A stretch of DNA of 64,000 nucleotides. Origin: Rhodococcus sp. HNM0563. GTDB taxonomy: Bacteria > Actinomycetota > Actinomycetes > Mycobacteriales > Mycobacteriaceae. Position 1 is the first letter of the stretch; each line of letters starts with the position of its first letter. Below, in pieces: positions 27,617 through 37,805 of the stretch. The stretch is taken from assembly GCF_012726195.1 (NCBI RefSeq), contig NZ_JAASAF010000013.1, positions 62,001 to 126,000 on the forward strand, written 5' to 3'. The position numbers and the translations under genes were made by a program. A model generated the notes under the pieces. The model was given only the letters and a program-made list of their open reading frames with translations, was not told the origin of the DNA and did no database searches.

Positions 27617-29197
27617 TCAGCCCTGCGTGACGGCGGACAGCCCGCCGCGCAGTTCGCCCTTGACGACCTTGCCACTCGCGTTGCGCGGCAGTGCGTCCAC
27701 GATCACGATGTCCTTCGGATGCTTGTAACGCGCGAGATGCTCGTCGAAGTACGGCTGCAGGACTTCGAGGGTGAGGTCGTCGTTGCCGGGCTTCGGCGCA
27801 ATGACCGCGACGGGTACTTCACCCCACTTCGCGTCGGGACGACCGATGACAGCCGCCTCGAGAATTGCGGGATGTCCGAACAGGACGTTCTCGACCTCTG
27901 CGCAGTAGATGTTCTCACCACCGGAGATGATCATGTCCTTCTTGCGGTCCACGACGTAGACGAAGCCTTCGTCGTCGATGCGCACGAGGTCTCCGGAGTG
28001 GAACCATCCGCCGTGGAATGCCTCCGACGTGGCCGCCGGGTTGTTCCAGTAGTCGCGCATCATGGTCGGACCGCGGTAGACGATCTCACCGACCTCACCG
28101 GGAGCGACATCGTTCATCTCGGTGTCGACCACTCGTGCCTGGATGGTCGGGATGACGCGCCCGACCGAGCCGAGCTTGCGGATCGCATCCGCGCCATCGA
28201 GCACGCACGTGATCGGCGACATCTCGGTCTGGCCGAACACCGCGACGTTGAACGCATCCGGGAAGGTCTCGGCCATGGCGCGCAGGATGGTGTCCGAGCT
28301 CGGGGCAGCGCCCCAAGAGATGTTGCGCAGGGCGAGCTTACGCGGATTCGCTTGCTGCGCAGCACACACGGCCTGCCACTGCACCGGCACGAGGAACAAG
28401 CTGGTGACCTGCTCGGCCTCGAGCACGTCGAGCAGCGCACCCGGATCGAATGCGCCGACGGGGTGGATCACGGTGGTGGTGCCGAGCATCAGGCTCGGTG
28501 CGATCGATCCGAGCGCAGCGATGTGGAACATCGGCGAAGCACAGAAGCCGATGCCCGTCTCGTCGAACTGCTGGAAGGCCCTGATGCAGGTGAGCGCTTG
28601 GGCTTCCATGTTGGAGTGGGTGAGCACTGCCCCCTTCGGGCGACCGGTGGTGCCCGAGGTGTACATGATCAGCGCCGGGGTGTCGTTCGGGATATCGACC
28701 TGCGGGTGCGGGTCGCCTTCTTCGGCCACGAGGGCGTCGTACGATACTGCGTCGCCCTCGGGCTCCGCACCGATCGTGATCGCCAGGTCGATGCCTTCGG
28801 ACTGCGCGCGGGCGGCAGCAGCGAGCGGCACGAGCGGGCCCTCGGCAACAATCGCCTTCGCGCCCGAATCGGCCACCAGGAACGCAACTTCGGATGCGGT
28901 GAGACGGAAGTTCACCGGCACGGCGATCGCTCCGATTGCGTTGGCCGCGAGCACGATCTCGATGTACTCGGGTCGGTTGAGCATCAGGACGATGATGCGA
29001 TCGCCGAAGCCGATGCCGCGACGCGACAGCGCATCCGCAAGCTTCTCGACGCGCTCGTCCAGCTGCGACCACGTGATCGACTCTCCGAGGAACCGGAACG
29101 CGGTGCGATCAGGTGTCATCAGGGCGTGACGCGCGACCTGGTTGTTCCAGTTGTTGCTGCGGTAGCGGTGCGCATCCGAGACAGAAGGGGAAACCAT
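27617..29197 (-). CDS. fadD5: Fatty-acyl-CoA synthetase, FadD5-like
   Basis: An ANL-superfamily AMP-forming enzyme (526 aa) that would activate imported fatty acids to acyl-CoA. Motifs: P-loop LIMYTSGTTGRPKGAVLTH, FGQTEMSP (A4/A5), GGWFHSGDLVRIDDEGF, DRKKDMIISGGENIY, and catalytic Lys in ASGKVVKGELR. The sequence around WNNQVARHALMTPD and VPVQWQAVCAAQQ closely resembles what I know of mycobacterial FadD5, and it likewise lies directly upstream of yrbEA. ATG 29197 has GAGAGG upstream. It heads the mce operon. Confidence 0.88.
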   Translation of the reverse strand: MVSPSVSDAHRYRSNNWNNQVARHALMTPDRTAFRFLGESITWSQLDERVEKLADALSRRGIGFGDRIIVLMLNRPEYIEIVLAANAIGAIAVPVNFRLTASEVAFLVADSGAKAIVAEGPLVPLAAAARAQSEGIDLAITIGAEPEGDAVSYDALVAEEGDPHPQVDIPNDTPALIMYTSGTTGRPKGAVLTHSNMEAQALTCIRAFQQFDETGIGFCASPMFHIAALGSIAPSLMLGTTTVIHPVGAFDPGALLDVLEAEQVTSLFLVPVQWQAVCAAQQANPRKLALRNISWGAAPSSDTILRAMAETFPDAFNVAVFGQTEMSPITCVLDGADAIRKLGSVGRVIPTIQARVVDTEMNDVAPGEVGEIVYRGPTMMRDYWNNPAATSEAFHGGWFHSGDLVRIDDEGFVYVVDRKKDMIISGGENIYCAEVENVLFGHPAILEAAVIGRPDAKWGEVPVAVIAPKPGNDDLTLEVLQPYFDEHLARYKHPKDIVIVDALPRNASGKVVKGELRGGLSAVTQG

Positions 29198-29410
29198 CGA
29201 CGGTCCTCTCGAGACAGGAAAGCTTCAGGACGAAGGGGCGCGGCAAATACCGGCATCCGGTGTGATGCACCCTACATGCAAATTCCGATCGTGACCAGAC
29301 ATTTGTTAATCGAAATTCACATCGGATTCGATGAGAAATCCGATCAACGGACACGCGGTGCATCCTTCGGCAGGATGCCTGAGAAATAGTGCATGAACAG
29401 CTGTTGGAGG

Positions 29411-29457
29411 CCCCGGAGGGCGGGTGACGAAACCGCATCCGCCACCCGCACCCGGGG
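29411..29457 (-). terminator. Terminator after enoyl-CoA hydratase gene
   Basis: CCCCGG-A-GGGCGGGTG pairs with CACCCGC-A-CCCGGGG across a loop of about 16 nt. It lies 20 nt past the end of the hydratase gene and separates it from fadD5-mce. Confidence 0.6.
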
Positions 29458-29477
29458 TTCACATGTACACGCGGACT

Positions 29478-31500
<2,023 letters not shown>

Positions 31501-32769
31501 GTGGCCGAACACGCGCAGGTCGGGGCGCGCGCACGATCAATCGCCGATGGCAAGACCGCCGGGGTGCGCCGACGCCCCAAGAACCGCAAGGCGCAGATCG
31601 CAGCCGTCGCGGCCGAAGCCTTCAGCGAGCGCGGCTATCACGGCGTGAGCATCGACGAGATCGCCAAGACCGTCGGCATCTCGGGGCCCGCCCTCTACCG
31701 CCATTTCCCGAACAAGTACGCGCTGTTCCGGCACGCGGTCAATGAGCTGGCCGACTCTCTCGGAGCTGCCGTCGACGAGTTCGACTCCGGCGACGACACC
31801 GATCCGAGCGACACCCTCGACCGTCTGCTCACTGCGACGATCCGCACCACCATCACCAACCGTCGAACCGGCGGGCTCTACCGGTGGGAACGTCGTTACC
31901 TGTCCAAGGACGACCGTCTACAAGTTCGCGGCAAGATGGTCGCGATCAATCGACGCCTCGCCCAACTCACGGCGCAGCTTCGTCCCGACCTCACCGCCTC
32001 CGACTACGTGGTGCTCAGCACTGCACTGTTGAGCACGATCGGCTCGATCACCACCCATCGCGCACCGCTGTCGAACCGTCGGCTCCAGCAACTCCTGCTC
32101 GACGCGTGCCACTCGATTCTGGCGACACCTCTCGCTCCCGCCGATCCCGATTCCGGCGAGCCGCCGACCAAGTCCGGTCTCGCTACGTCCAACAAGCGCG
32201 AAGTGCTGCTGCACGAGGCAGTTCTGCTGTTCGACGCACACGGCTATCACGATGTGAGCATCGAGGAGATCGGTGCCGCAGCCGGAATCAACGCTTCCGG
32301 TGTGTACCGGCACTTCCCGAGTAAGGCCGATCTGCTCGCCACGGCGTTCCACCGTGCGGGCGACCGCGTTGCGATGTCCGTCGAGTCGGCACTGACCGAA
32401 TCGTCGACCTCCGACCAGGCACTCGAGCATCTGGTGGACGTGTTCGTTCGGCTGGCGTTCGATCACAGTGAGCTGATGTCGGTCTATTTCGCCGAGATCG
32501 GCAACCTCCCGAAGGCCCACCGCAGCGACCTCCGCAATATCCAGCGCTTGAACATCGAGGAGTGGGCGCGCATCGTCGCCGAGTTACGCACCGATCTCTC
32601 GGCCGTCGAATGCCGCTTCCTCGTCCACGCTGCGCTCATCCTGTCCCTCGACGTCGGACAGGTGATGCGCTTCCGGAGTACGGAATCCAATCGGAGACGA
32701 GTGCAGCAGCTGATGCTGGCGGTGCTCGTGGGCAACCGCAGCGAGTCCGGTGAGGTGCTGCGCCCATGA
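31501..32769 (+). CDS. Transcriptional regulator with two tandem TetR domains
   Basis: The 422-aa protein is about twice normal TetR length. The first HTH (about 20-65) contains AFSERGYHGVSIDEIAKTVG and ALYRHFPNKYALF. The second (about 235-280) repeats it: LLFDAHGYHDVSIEEIGAAA and GVYRHFPSKADLL. Each is followed by a TetR-type ligand domain. GTG 31501 follows GGAG and precedes the first conserved segment. Its stop overlaps the alcohol dehydrogenase ATG (ATGA), so it is cotranscribed with it, and it is divergent from the nitronate monooxygenase operon. A fused dimer binding one palindrome is plausible. Confidence 0.88.
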   Translation: MAEHAQVGARARSIADGKTAGVRRRPKNRKAQIAAVAAEAFSERGYHGVSIDEIAKTVGISGPALYRHFPNKYALFRHAVNELADSLGAAVDEFDSGDDTDPSDTLDRLLTATIRTTITNRRTGGLYRWERRYLSKDDRLQVRGKMVAINRRLAQLTAQLRPDLTASDYVVLSTALLSTIGSITTHRAPLSNRRLQQLLLDACHSILATPLAPADPDSGEPPTKSGLATSNKREVLLHEAVLLFDAHGYHDVSIEEIGAAAGINASGVYRHFPSKADLLATAFHRAGDRVAMSVESALTESSTSDQALEHLVDVFVRLAFDHSELMSVYFAEIGNLPKAHRSDLRNIQRLNIEEWARIVAELRTDLSAVECRFLVHAALILSLDVGQVMRFRSTESNRRRVQQLMLAVLVGNRSESGEVLRP

Positions 32770-33875
32770 GCCGTATCGCGCGGGCTGCCGTGTTACGCGA
32801 ACACAGCGCTCCCATGCAGATCGAATCCGTTGTGGTCCCCGAGCTCCGGGCCGACGAACTCCTCGTGAGGATCCGCGGCGTGGGAATCTGTCACACCGAC
32901 CTCACCGCAGCGTCCGGCGGAGTGCCGATCCCCCTTCCTGCGGTACTGGGCCATGAGGGTTCGGGGGTGGTCGTCGAGGTCGGTGCCAACGTCGTCGGCC
33001 TGCGCGTGGGCGATTCAGTGGTCATCGGCTTCGATTCCTGCCGGAGCTGCCGCAACTGCCGCCGTGGCCGTCCCGCCTACTGCGCGCGGTTTGCTCCGCT
33101 GAACTACTCGGGTACCCGACCCGACGGCACGTCCGTATTTCACGACGGCTCGGGCAAACCGGTTCACGGCAACTGGTTCGGTCAGTCGTCGTTCTCGTCG
33201 CTCGTGGTCGCGACCGATCGTAACGTCGTCCGTCTCCCTCCCGGTGTGCCCGTCGAACTCGCAGGCCCACTCGGGTGCGGACTCGCCACAGGAGCCGGCA
33301 CCGTCCTTCGCGTCCTGCAGCCCGAATCAGGTTCATCGATAGCAGTATTCGGTCTCGGTGCGGTAGGAATGGCGGCGGTCATGGCCGCGAAGATCGCTCG
33401 CTGCGACACCATCATCGGCATCGACCCGAACCCCCGTCGGCATTCGCCGGCACTCGAGCTGGGCGCCACTGCGGTCTTGTCTCCCGACGAGGTCGACGAC
33501 ATCGGCCGCCACATCCGCCGCAGCACCGACGGAGGCGTCGACTACGCGGTGGAATCGGTGGGGTCCGAAGCAGTCATCCGCCAGGCGATGTCGTCACTCG
33601 CGAGCCCGGGAGTGTGCGCGACCCTCGGCCTACGCGGAGGACGGAACCCAATCACGATCGATCAGACGCATCTACTGAGCGGCCGCACACTGACCGGGGT
33701 CATCGAGGGCGACGCCGACCCACACGTCTTCCTTCCCGAACTCGCAGCATTCTGGCGCGACGGCCGCTTCCCCGTCGAGAAAATCACCAGCACATTCCCC
33801 TTCGACAAGCTCGACGACGCCTTCGCCGCAGTGACTGCAGGTGAGGTCGTCAAGGCCGTACTCACCTTCGACTGA
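32766..33875 (+). CDS. Zinc-dependent alcohol dehydrogenase (MDR family)
   Basis: The 369-aa protein has catalytic zinc ligands Cys42 (VGICHTDL) and His63-Glu64 (LGHEGSG). Structural-zinc cysteines are at 92, 95, 98 and 106 (SCRSCRNCRRGRPAYC), and a Rossmann motif reads FGLGAVGMAAV. The GDGT-like region IIGIDPNPRRHSPALELGA suggests NAD preference (Asp after the beta-2 strand). It resembles aryl-alcohol/long-chain alcohol dehydrogenases. It is coupled to the TetR regulator by a 4-nt overlap and followed after 11 nt by the DUF4334 gene. Confidence 0.9.
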   Translation: MSRIARAAVLREHSAPMQIESVVVPELRADELLVRIRGVGICHTDLTAASGGVPIPLPAVLGHEGSGVVVEVGANVVGLRVGDSVVIGFDSCRSCRNCRRGRPAYCARFAPLNYSGTRPDGTSVFHDGSGKPVHGNWFGQSSFSSLVVATDRNVVRLPPGVPVELAGPLGCGLATGAGTVLRVLQPESGSSIAVFGLGAVGMAAVMAAKIARCDTIIGIDPNPRRHSPALELGATAVLSPDEVDDIGRHIRRSTDGGVDYAVESVGSEAVIRQAMSSLASPGVCATLGLRGGRNPITIDQTHLLSGRTLTGVIEGDADPHVFLPELAAFWRDGRFPVEKITSTFPFDKLDDAFAAVTAGEVVKAVLTFD

Positions 33876-33886
33876 CAGGAACCGAC

Positions 33887-34363
33887 ATGGATGTCGCCTC
33901 GGAACTCGCAGCACTACGTGCCCGCACCGACCGAATCGACCCCCGTGAGCTCGACGCTCTCTGGGAGCGCCTGGAGCCCGCACGGATCGACGACCTGGTC
34001 GGATACCGGTGGAGAGGATTCAGTTTCGACACCGGTCACCGCACCCACCACATGCTCGGCGGTGCCCGCTGGTACGGGAAGTCCTTCGTCTCGGTCTCCG
34101 AGGTCCAGCCGCTCGTATGCCGGGACGAAGACGGAGAGTTGTTCTCCGACAAGAAGACCGGTCGCGGCGAAGCGAGCCTGTGGGACGTCGTGTTCCGCGG
34201 CGAGGTGACCGCGACGATGGTCTACGACGGGATGCCGGTGTTCGACCATTTCAAGAAGGTGGACAACGACACCGTCATCGGCGTGATGAACGGCAAGGGT
34301 GGACTCGTCTTCGACGGCGGCGAACACTATTGGTTCGGGCTCGAACGCGACGTCGCGCTCTGA
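33887..34363 (+). CDS. GXWXG/DUF4334-domain protein
   Basis: The 158-aa protein has an N-terminal GXWXG-type segment (LVGYRWRGFSFDTGH, GARWYGKSFVS). A C-terminal DUF4334 block follows (RGEVTATMVYDGMPVFDHFK, VMNGKGG). Family members are lipocalin-like and often sit near lipid or alcohol metabolism genes. No catalytic role is known. A CAGGAA precedes the ATG; the gene is the last of the TetR-ADH operon and is closed by a strong terminator. Confidence 0.82.
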   Translation: MDVASELAALRARTDRIDPRELDALWERLEPARIDDLVGYRWRGFSFDTGHRTHHMLGGARWYGKSFVSVSEVQPLVCRDEDGELFSDKKTGRGEASLWDVVFRGEVTATMVYDGMPVFDHFKKVDNDTVIGVMNGKGGLVFDGGEHYWFGLERDVAL

Positions 34364-34378
34364 CCCACCGCCCGTATC

Positions 34379-34423
34379 CGGATGTCGTCCTCGGTTCGAT
34401 GAATCGGCCGAGGACGACATCCG
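34379..34423. terminator. Bidirectional terminator between convergent operons
   Basis: A 16-bp perfect stem (34379-34394 with 34408-34423) with a 13-nt loop sits between the DUF4334 stop (34363) and the end of the convergent DUF2236 gene (34437). Confidence 0.8.
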
Positions 34424-34436
34424 TCGTGCTGGGGCG

Positions 34437-35306
34437 TCAGACGATGCGACGACCCGAGGCGAAGCGGCGCCGCATATCGCGCAGGTAGTACGTGGCGGAC
34501 AGTTGCCGGATCGGCCGCGGCACCCTTCTGTACACCGGGGGCACGACCTTCCAGAACAGATCGAACCGGCGCTGGTCGCGAGGGCTCCACGGCAGGGAGA
34601 ATTCGTCGCGCATGCGCTGGGGCAGAAGGCCGATGGTCATGAAGCGCTGTAACGGCATGAGCAGCTTCACGGGAAGCGGGGAGTCGCCGCCCCCGAGCAG
34701 ACCGCGGGTGAAGGACCGCACCTTCTCATCGACGTCCATCGTCGCGATCATGTTGTCCCAGTATGCGTCGAACTCCGCGCGTGTGGCCGGCCACATGTCT
34801 TCTTTGACCTGCAGCGCCGTGCCGTAGACCGCGGATTGCTGGTAGATCCACTCGAGGTCTGCGTCGGAGAGTTTGTGGAACATACGCTCGTACATCTGGA
34901 CGCCGTTGCGGTAGAGCGTTGCTGCAACCCACAATTGGAGTTCCGGATCGAACGCATTGTAGGTCTCGGATCGCACCGGTACGTGAGCTTTGTTGACCAT
35001 CCGGACGATCTGCCTACGCTCTTCCTGCGTACCGAGAGTAACCGCGTATACGTATGTCATCGTGGTGCGCAACCGGTCGAGCGGACGCTGGAGAGTGGTG
35101 CTGTGATCGGCCACGCCGTGTCCGGTACCACGGTCGGCGAGTTGCAGCAGCACCGTTGATCCGGCACCGAGGAGAAGCATCGATTCGCCGACGAAATCCG
35201 CGAGATCGACCGAGCCACGCTCGACCGGAGCACGATCGACGGTGGCGTGATCGGCGAGGCCGTCAACTGCGCTGTCGGGCTCGTTTACTTCCACTGTTGA
35301 TGCCAT
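34437..35306 (-). CDS. DUF2236 / oxygenase MpaB-family protein (289 aa)
   Basis: The protein starts MASTVEVNEPDSAVDG at ATG 35306, with GAGGAGG upstream. It has the DUF2236 landmarks GSTVLLQLADRGTGHGVADH (near the N-terminus), DRLRTTMTYVYAVTLG, FDPELQLWVAATLYRNGVQM and WATR-like MWPATRAEFDAYWDNMI. Relatives include the latex-clearing protein Lcp and MpaB, heme enzymes in which conserved His/Arg residues line the heme. Function here is probably oxidative but unproven. It lies 87 bp downstream of the GntR regulator and is a distant paralogue of the gene at 37806. Confidence 0.82.
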   Translation of the reverse strand: MASTVEVNEPDSAVDGLADHATVDRAPVERGSVDLADFVGESMLLLGAGSTVLLQLADRGTGHGVADHSTTLQRPLDRLRTTMTYVYAVTLGTQEERRQIVRMVNKAHVPVRSETYNAFDPELQLWVAATLYRNGVQMYERMFHKLSDADLEWIYQQSAVYGTALQVKEDMWPATRAEFDAYWDNMIATMDVDEKVRSFTRGLLGGGDSPLPVKLLMPLQRFMTIGLLPQRMRDEFSLPWSPRDQRRFDLFWKVVPPVYRRVPRPIRQLSATYYLRDMRRRFASGRRIV

Positions 35307-35393
35307 GGGTCGCCTCCTCGGCGAAAGTACGGATGCTGCAGTGTCATCCAAATTGTGCACGCCCGTGCTCAGATAGGCAAGGGGCCTTGTTCC

Positions 35394-36158
35394 CTAATTG
35401 CCGCCCGCACTCTCGGCGAGCCGCCTCCGGTGGGCCAGAAGCCGGGCTGCAGCGTCGTCGAACTGGACCAGGGTCTGCGTGATGACCTCGTTGTGCTCCC
35501 CCGCACGCATCGCAGCGATGAGCCGCTCGTGCGACCGCACGGCCACCACTCCCCACTGCGGGTCCCGGGCGAACAATCGATACGGCAGCGCACGGGCGGC
35601 AGTATCGAGAAACCATGCAAGCTTCGGACTGTTCGCGATTCGATTCACCTCGCGGTGGAAGCACCACTCGGCATCGGCAATTCGCTCGACGTCGCTCGAT
35701 GCCTCCGAACCCGCCGAGGCATTCGACGCACTCACGCACACACGCAGGCGCTCGTTGAGATCTCCCAATCGCTCGAGATCGCCTGCAGCGGCGCGATCCG
35801 CAGCCCGCAGGGCGAGCTCGACCGCGAGTTGCCCTTGCAGCCAGAAGATGTCGTCGATGTCGGAGCCACTCATCGGCGACACGCGGTATCCCCGATTCGG
35901 TGCGGACTCGACCATGCCCTCACCTCGCAGTGTGAGCAACGCCTCCCTGACCGGCGTGACGCTGACTCCGAGTTCTGCTGCGGTCTCGTCCAATCGGATG
36001 AATTCGCCCGAGCGGAAGGAACCCGACATGATCGCGCTGCGCAGGTGGGAGGCCACCTCGTCGGAGAGCTGCGGGCGTCTCCGCATACGCGTCGGATCCG
36101 TACTCGATGTATCCCCAGTGGCAGCAACGGCATCGGTTGCGCGGGTCGGCGAGGCCAT
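35394..36158 (-). CDS. GntR-family regulator, FCD (FadR/VanR) subfamily
   Basis: The 254-aa protein has an N-terminal winged helix (about 25-95: SHLRSAIMSGSFRSGEFIRL, TAAELGVSVTPVREALLTLR, GMVESAPNRGYRV). An all-helical FCD ligand domain follows, with metal-binding His residues likely in WCFHREVNRIANS and AVRSHERLIAAM. ATG 36158 has GGAGAA upstream; the longer frame runs into the operator. It is divergent from the aldehyde dehydrogenase operon across a 130-bp region holding a palindrome, its probable operator, and upstream of a DUF2236 gene. Confidence 0.9.
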   Translation of the reverse strand: MASPTRATDAVAATGDTSSTDPTRMRRRPQLSDEVASHLRSAIMSGSFRSGEFIRLDETAAELGVSVTPVREALLTLRGEGMVESAPNRGYRVSPMSGSDIDDIFWLQGQLAVELALRAADRAAAGDLERLGDLNERLRVCVSASNASAGSEASSDVERIADAEWCFHREVNRIANSPKLAWFLDTAARALPYRLFARDPQWGVVAVRSHERLIAAMRAGEHNEVITQTLVQFDDAAARLLAHRRRLAESAGGN

Positions 36159-36241
36159 ATGTTTCTCCTGACGGCCCGAAGCGAGCGGAGCGGGCTTGTC
36201 CGTTCGGTACGAGGCGCATAGTGTGAGCTCCACTACAGCTA

Positions 36242-36267
36242 ATCACATCAAATATATGTGATGTGAT
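36242..36267. promoter_or_regulatory. Palindromic operator for the GntR/FCD regulator
   Basis: ATCACATCA (36242-36250), an 8-bp AT-rich spacer, then TGATGTGAT (36259-36267) make a perfect 9-bp inverted repeat between the divergent starts at 36158 and 36288. The adjacent FCD regulator is the natural ligand. It lies close to the ALDH ATG, so repression is likely. Confidence 0.7.
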
Positions 36268-36287
36268 CCGTCAGAAAGCGTCGAGGG

Positions 36288-37799
36288 ATGACACAGAAGA
36301 GCAGCACGACGGGCCCGACCACCGAACCGACGACCGACACGTTCGCCAGCCTCGACCCCCGCTCGGGTGAAGTGATCGCCGAGTATCCGATCGCCGATGC
36401 CGCAGCGGTGGCCGAGGCCGTCGACCGCGCCCGGATCGCCGCACGATGGTGGGACGCGCAAGGATTCCGCGGACGTCGCGAGTGGCTCCTCGAATTCAAG
36501 AAAGCCGTCGCACAGGACGCCGCCTCCCTGGCGAGGTTGGTCTCGCGTGAGACCGGCAAGCCGTACGGGGACGCATTCCTCGAGGTGATGCTCGCGATCG
36601 AACACCTCGACTGGGCCGCGAAGAACGCGAAGAAGGTTCTCAAAGCCAGGAAGGTGCCTTCGGGGGTCGCAAGCTTCAACCAGTCCGCAACCCTCGAGTA
36701 CAAGGCACTCGGCGTCGTCGGAGTCATCGGGCCGTGGAACTATCCGGTCTACACCCCGATGGGGTCGATTTCGTACGCTCTCGCCGCAGGCAACGCCATC
36801 GTGTTCAAGCCGAGCGAGCTGACGCCGGGCGTCGGCAAGTGGCTCGAAGAGAAGTGGAACTCCATCGCCCCGACCCAGCCGGTGTTCCAAGTCGTCACCG
36901 GACTCGGTGAGACCGGAGCTGCGCTCACCCGCGCGGGTGTCGACAAGGTCGCGTTCACCGGCTCCGGACCGACAGCCCGCAAGGTCATGGCCGTGTGCGC
37001 CGAGTCGCTCACCCCGCTCGTGGCCGAATGCGGCGGCAAGGACGCGATGATCGTCGCGGCAGATGCCGACATCGACAAGGCGGTGGATTTCGCCGCATTC
37101 GGTGCTTTCGGCAATGCCGGACAGACATGCGCGGGCGTCGAGCGCATCTACGTTGTCGAGTCCGCTTACCAGGAGTTCCTCGACAAGCTGACGGCCATAG
37201 TGAAGCGCGCCGAGCCGGGTGGAAGCAACGAGTCGACCTACGGCCCGATGACTCTGCCCCGCCAGATCGACATCGTGCGCAGTCATATCGAAGATGCTCT
37301 TGCAAGCGGCGGCACCGCGGTGGTCGGCGGCGCCGAGTCGGTGGGCGAACGCATCATCGAACCCGTGATCCTCACCGACGTGCCCGAGACCTCGCGCGCA
37401 GTGTGCGAGGAAACCTTCGGCCCCACCGTCGTCGTCAACAAGGTACGCGACCTCGACGAGGCAGTCGACCGTGCCAACGGCACGTCGTACGGGCTCGGCG
37501 CATCGATCTTCATCGGCAACAAGGCCAAAGGTCGTGAGCTGGCCGGACGCCTCCGCAACGGCATGGTTTCGGTCAATTCGGTACTCGGCTTCGCAGGCAT
37601 CCCGTCACTGCCGTTCGGCGGTATCGGCGAGTCCGGCTTCGGACGTATCCACGGCGCCGACGGGCTCCGGGAGTTCAGCCGGCCCAAGTCGGTGACGGTC
37701 GAGAAGTTCAGTTCGCCGCTGAAGCTGATGAGCCTCGAACGACCCGAACGCGATCTGAATCTGGCCGCGAGGATGCTGAAGTTCATGCACGGAAGGTAG
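36288..37799 (+). CDS. Aldehyde dehydrogenase (NAD(P)+)
   Basis: The 503-aa protein has ALDH motifs: GVIGPWNYPVYTP, FKPSELTPGVGKWL, FTGSGPTARK, general base Glu247 (VAECGGKD), nucleophile Cys281 (GNAGQTCAGVER) and CEETFGPTVVV. It would oxidise an aldehyde to the acid, complementing alcohol oxidation by the nearby ADH. The C-terminal tail (about 30 aa after PKSVTVEKF) continues past the core. The gene is under the palindrome upstream and is followed after 6 nt by the second DUF2236 gene. Confidence 0.93.
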   Translation: MTQKSSTTGPTTEPTTDTFASLDPRSGEVIAEYPIADAAAVAEAVDRARIAARWWDAQGFRGRREWLLEFKKAVAQDAASLARLVSRETGKPYGDAFLEVMLAIEHLDWAAKNAKKVLKARKVPSGVASFNQSATLEYKALGVVGVIGPWNYPVYTPMGSISYALAAGNAIVFKPSELTPGVGKWLEEKWNSIAPTQPVFQVVTGLGETGAALTRAGVDKVAFTGSGPTARKVMAVCAESLTPLVAECGGKDAMIVAADADIDKAVDFAAFGAFGNAGQTCAGVERIYVVESAYQEFLDKLTAIVKRAEPGGSNESTYGPMTLPRQIDIVRSHIEDALASGGTAVVGGAESVGERIIEPVILTDVPETSRAVCEETFGPTVVVNKVRDLDEAVDRANGTSYGLGASIFIGNKAKGRELAGRLRNGMVSVNSVLGFAGIPSLPFGGIGESGFGRIHGADGLREFSRPKSVTVEKFSSPLKLMSLERPERDLNLAARMLKFMHGR

Positions 37800-37805
37800 G
37801 AGCAG

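Noticed and set aside
27287-29389. 700-codon plus-strand ORF opposite fadD5
   Set aside because: Antisense to a well-supported acyl-CoA synthetase; composition is low-complexity Arg/Asp/His typical of a shadow frame.
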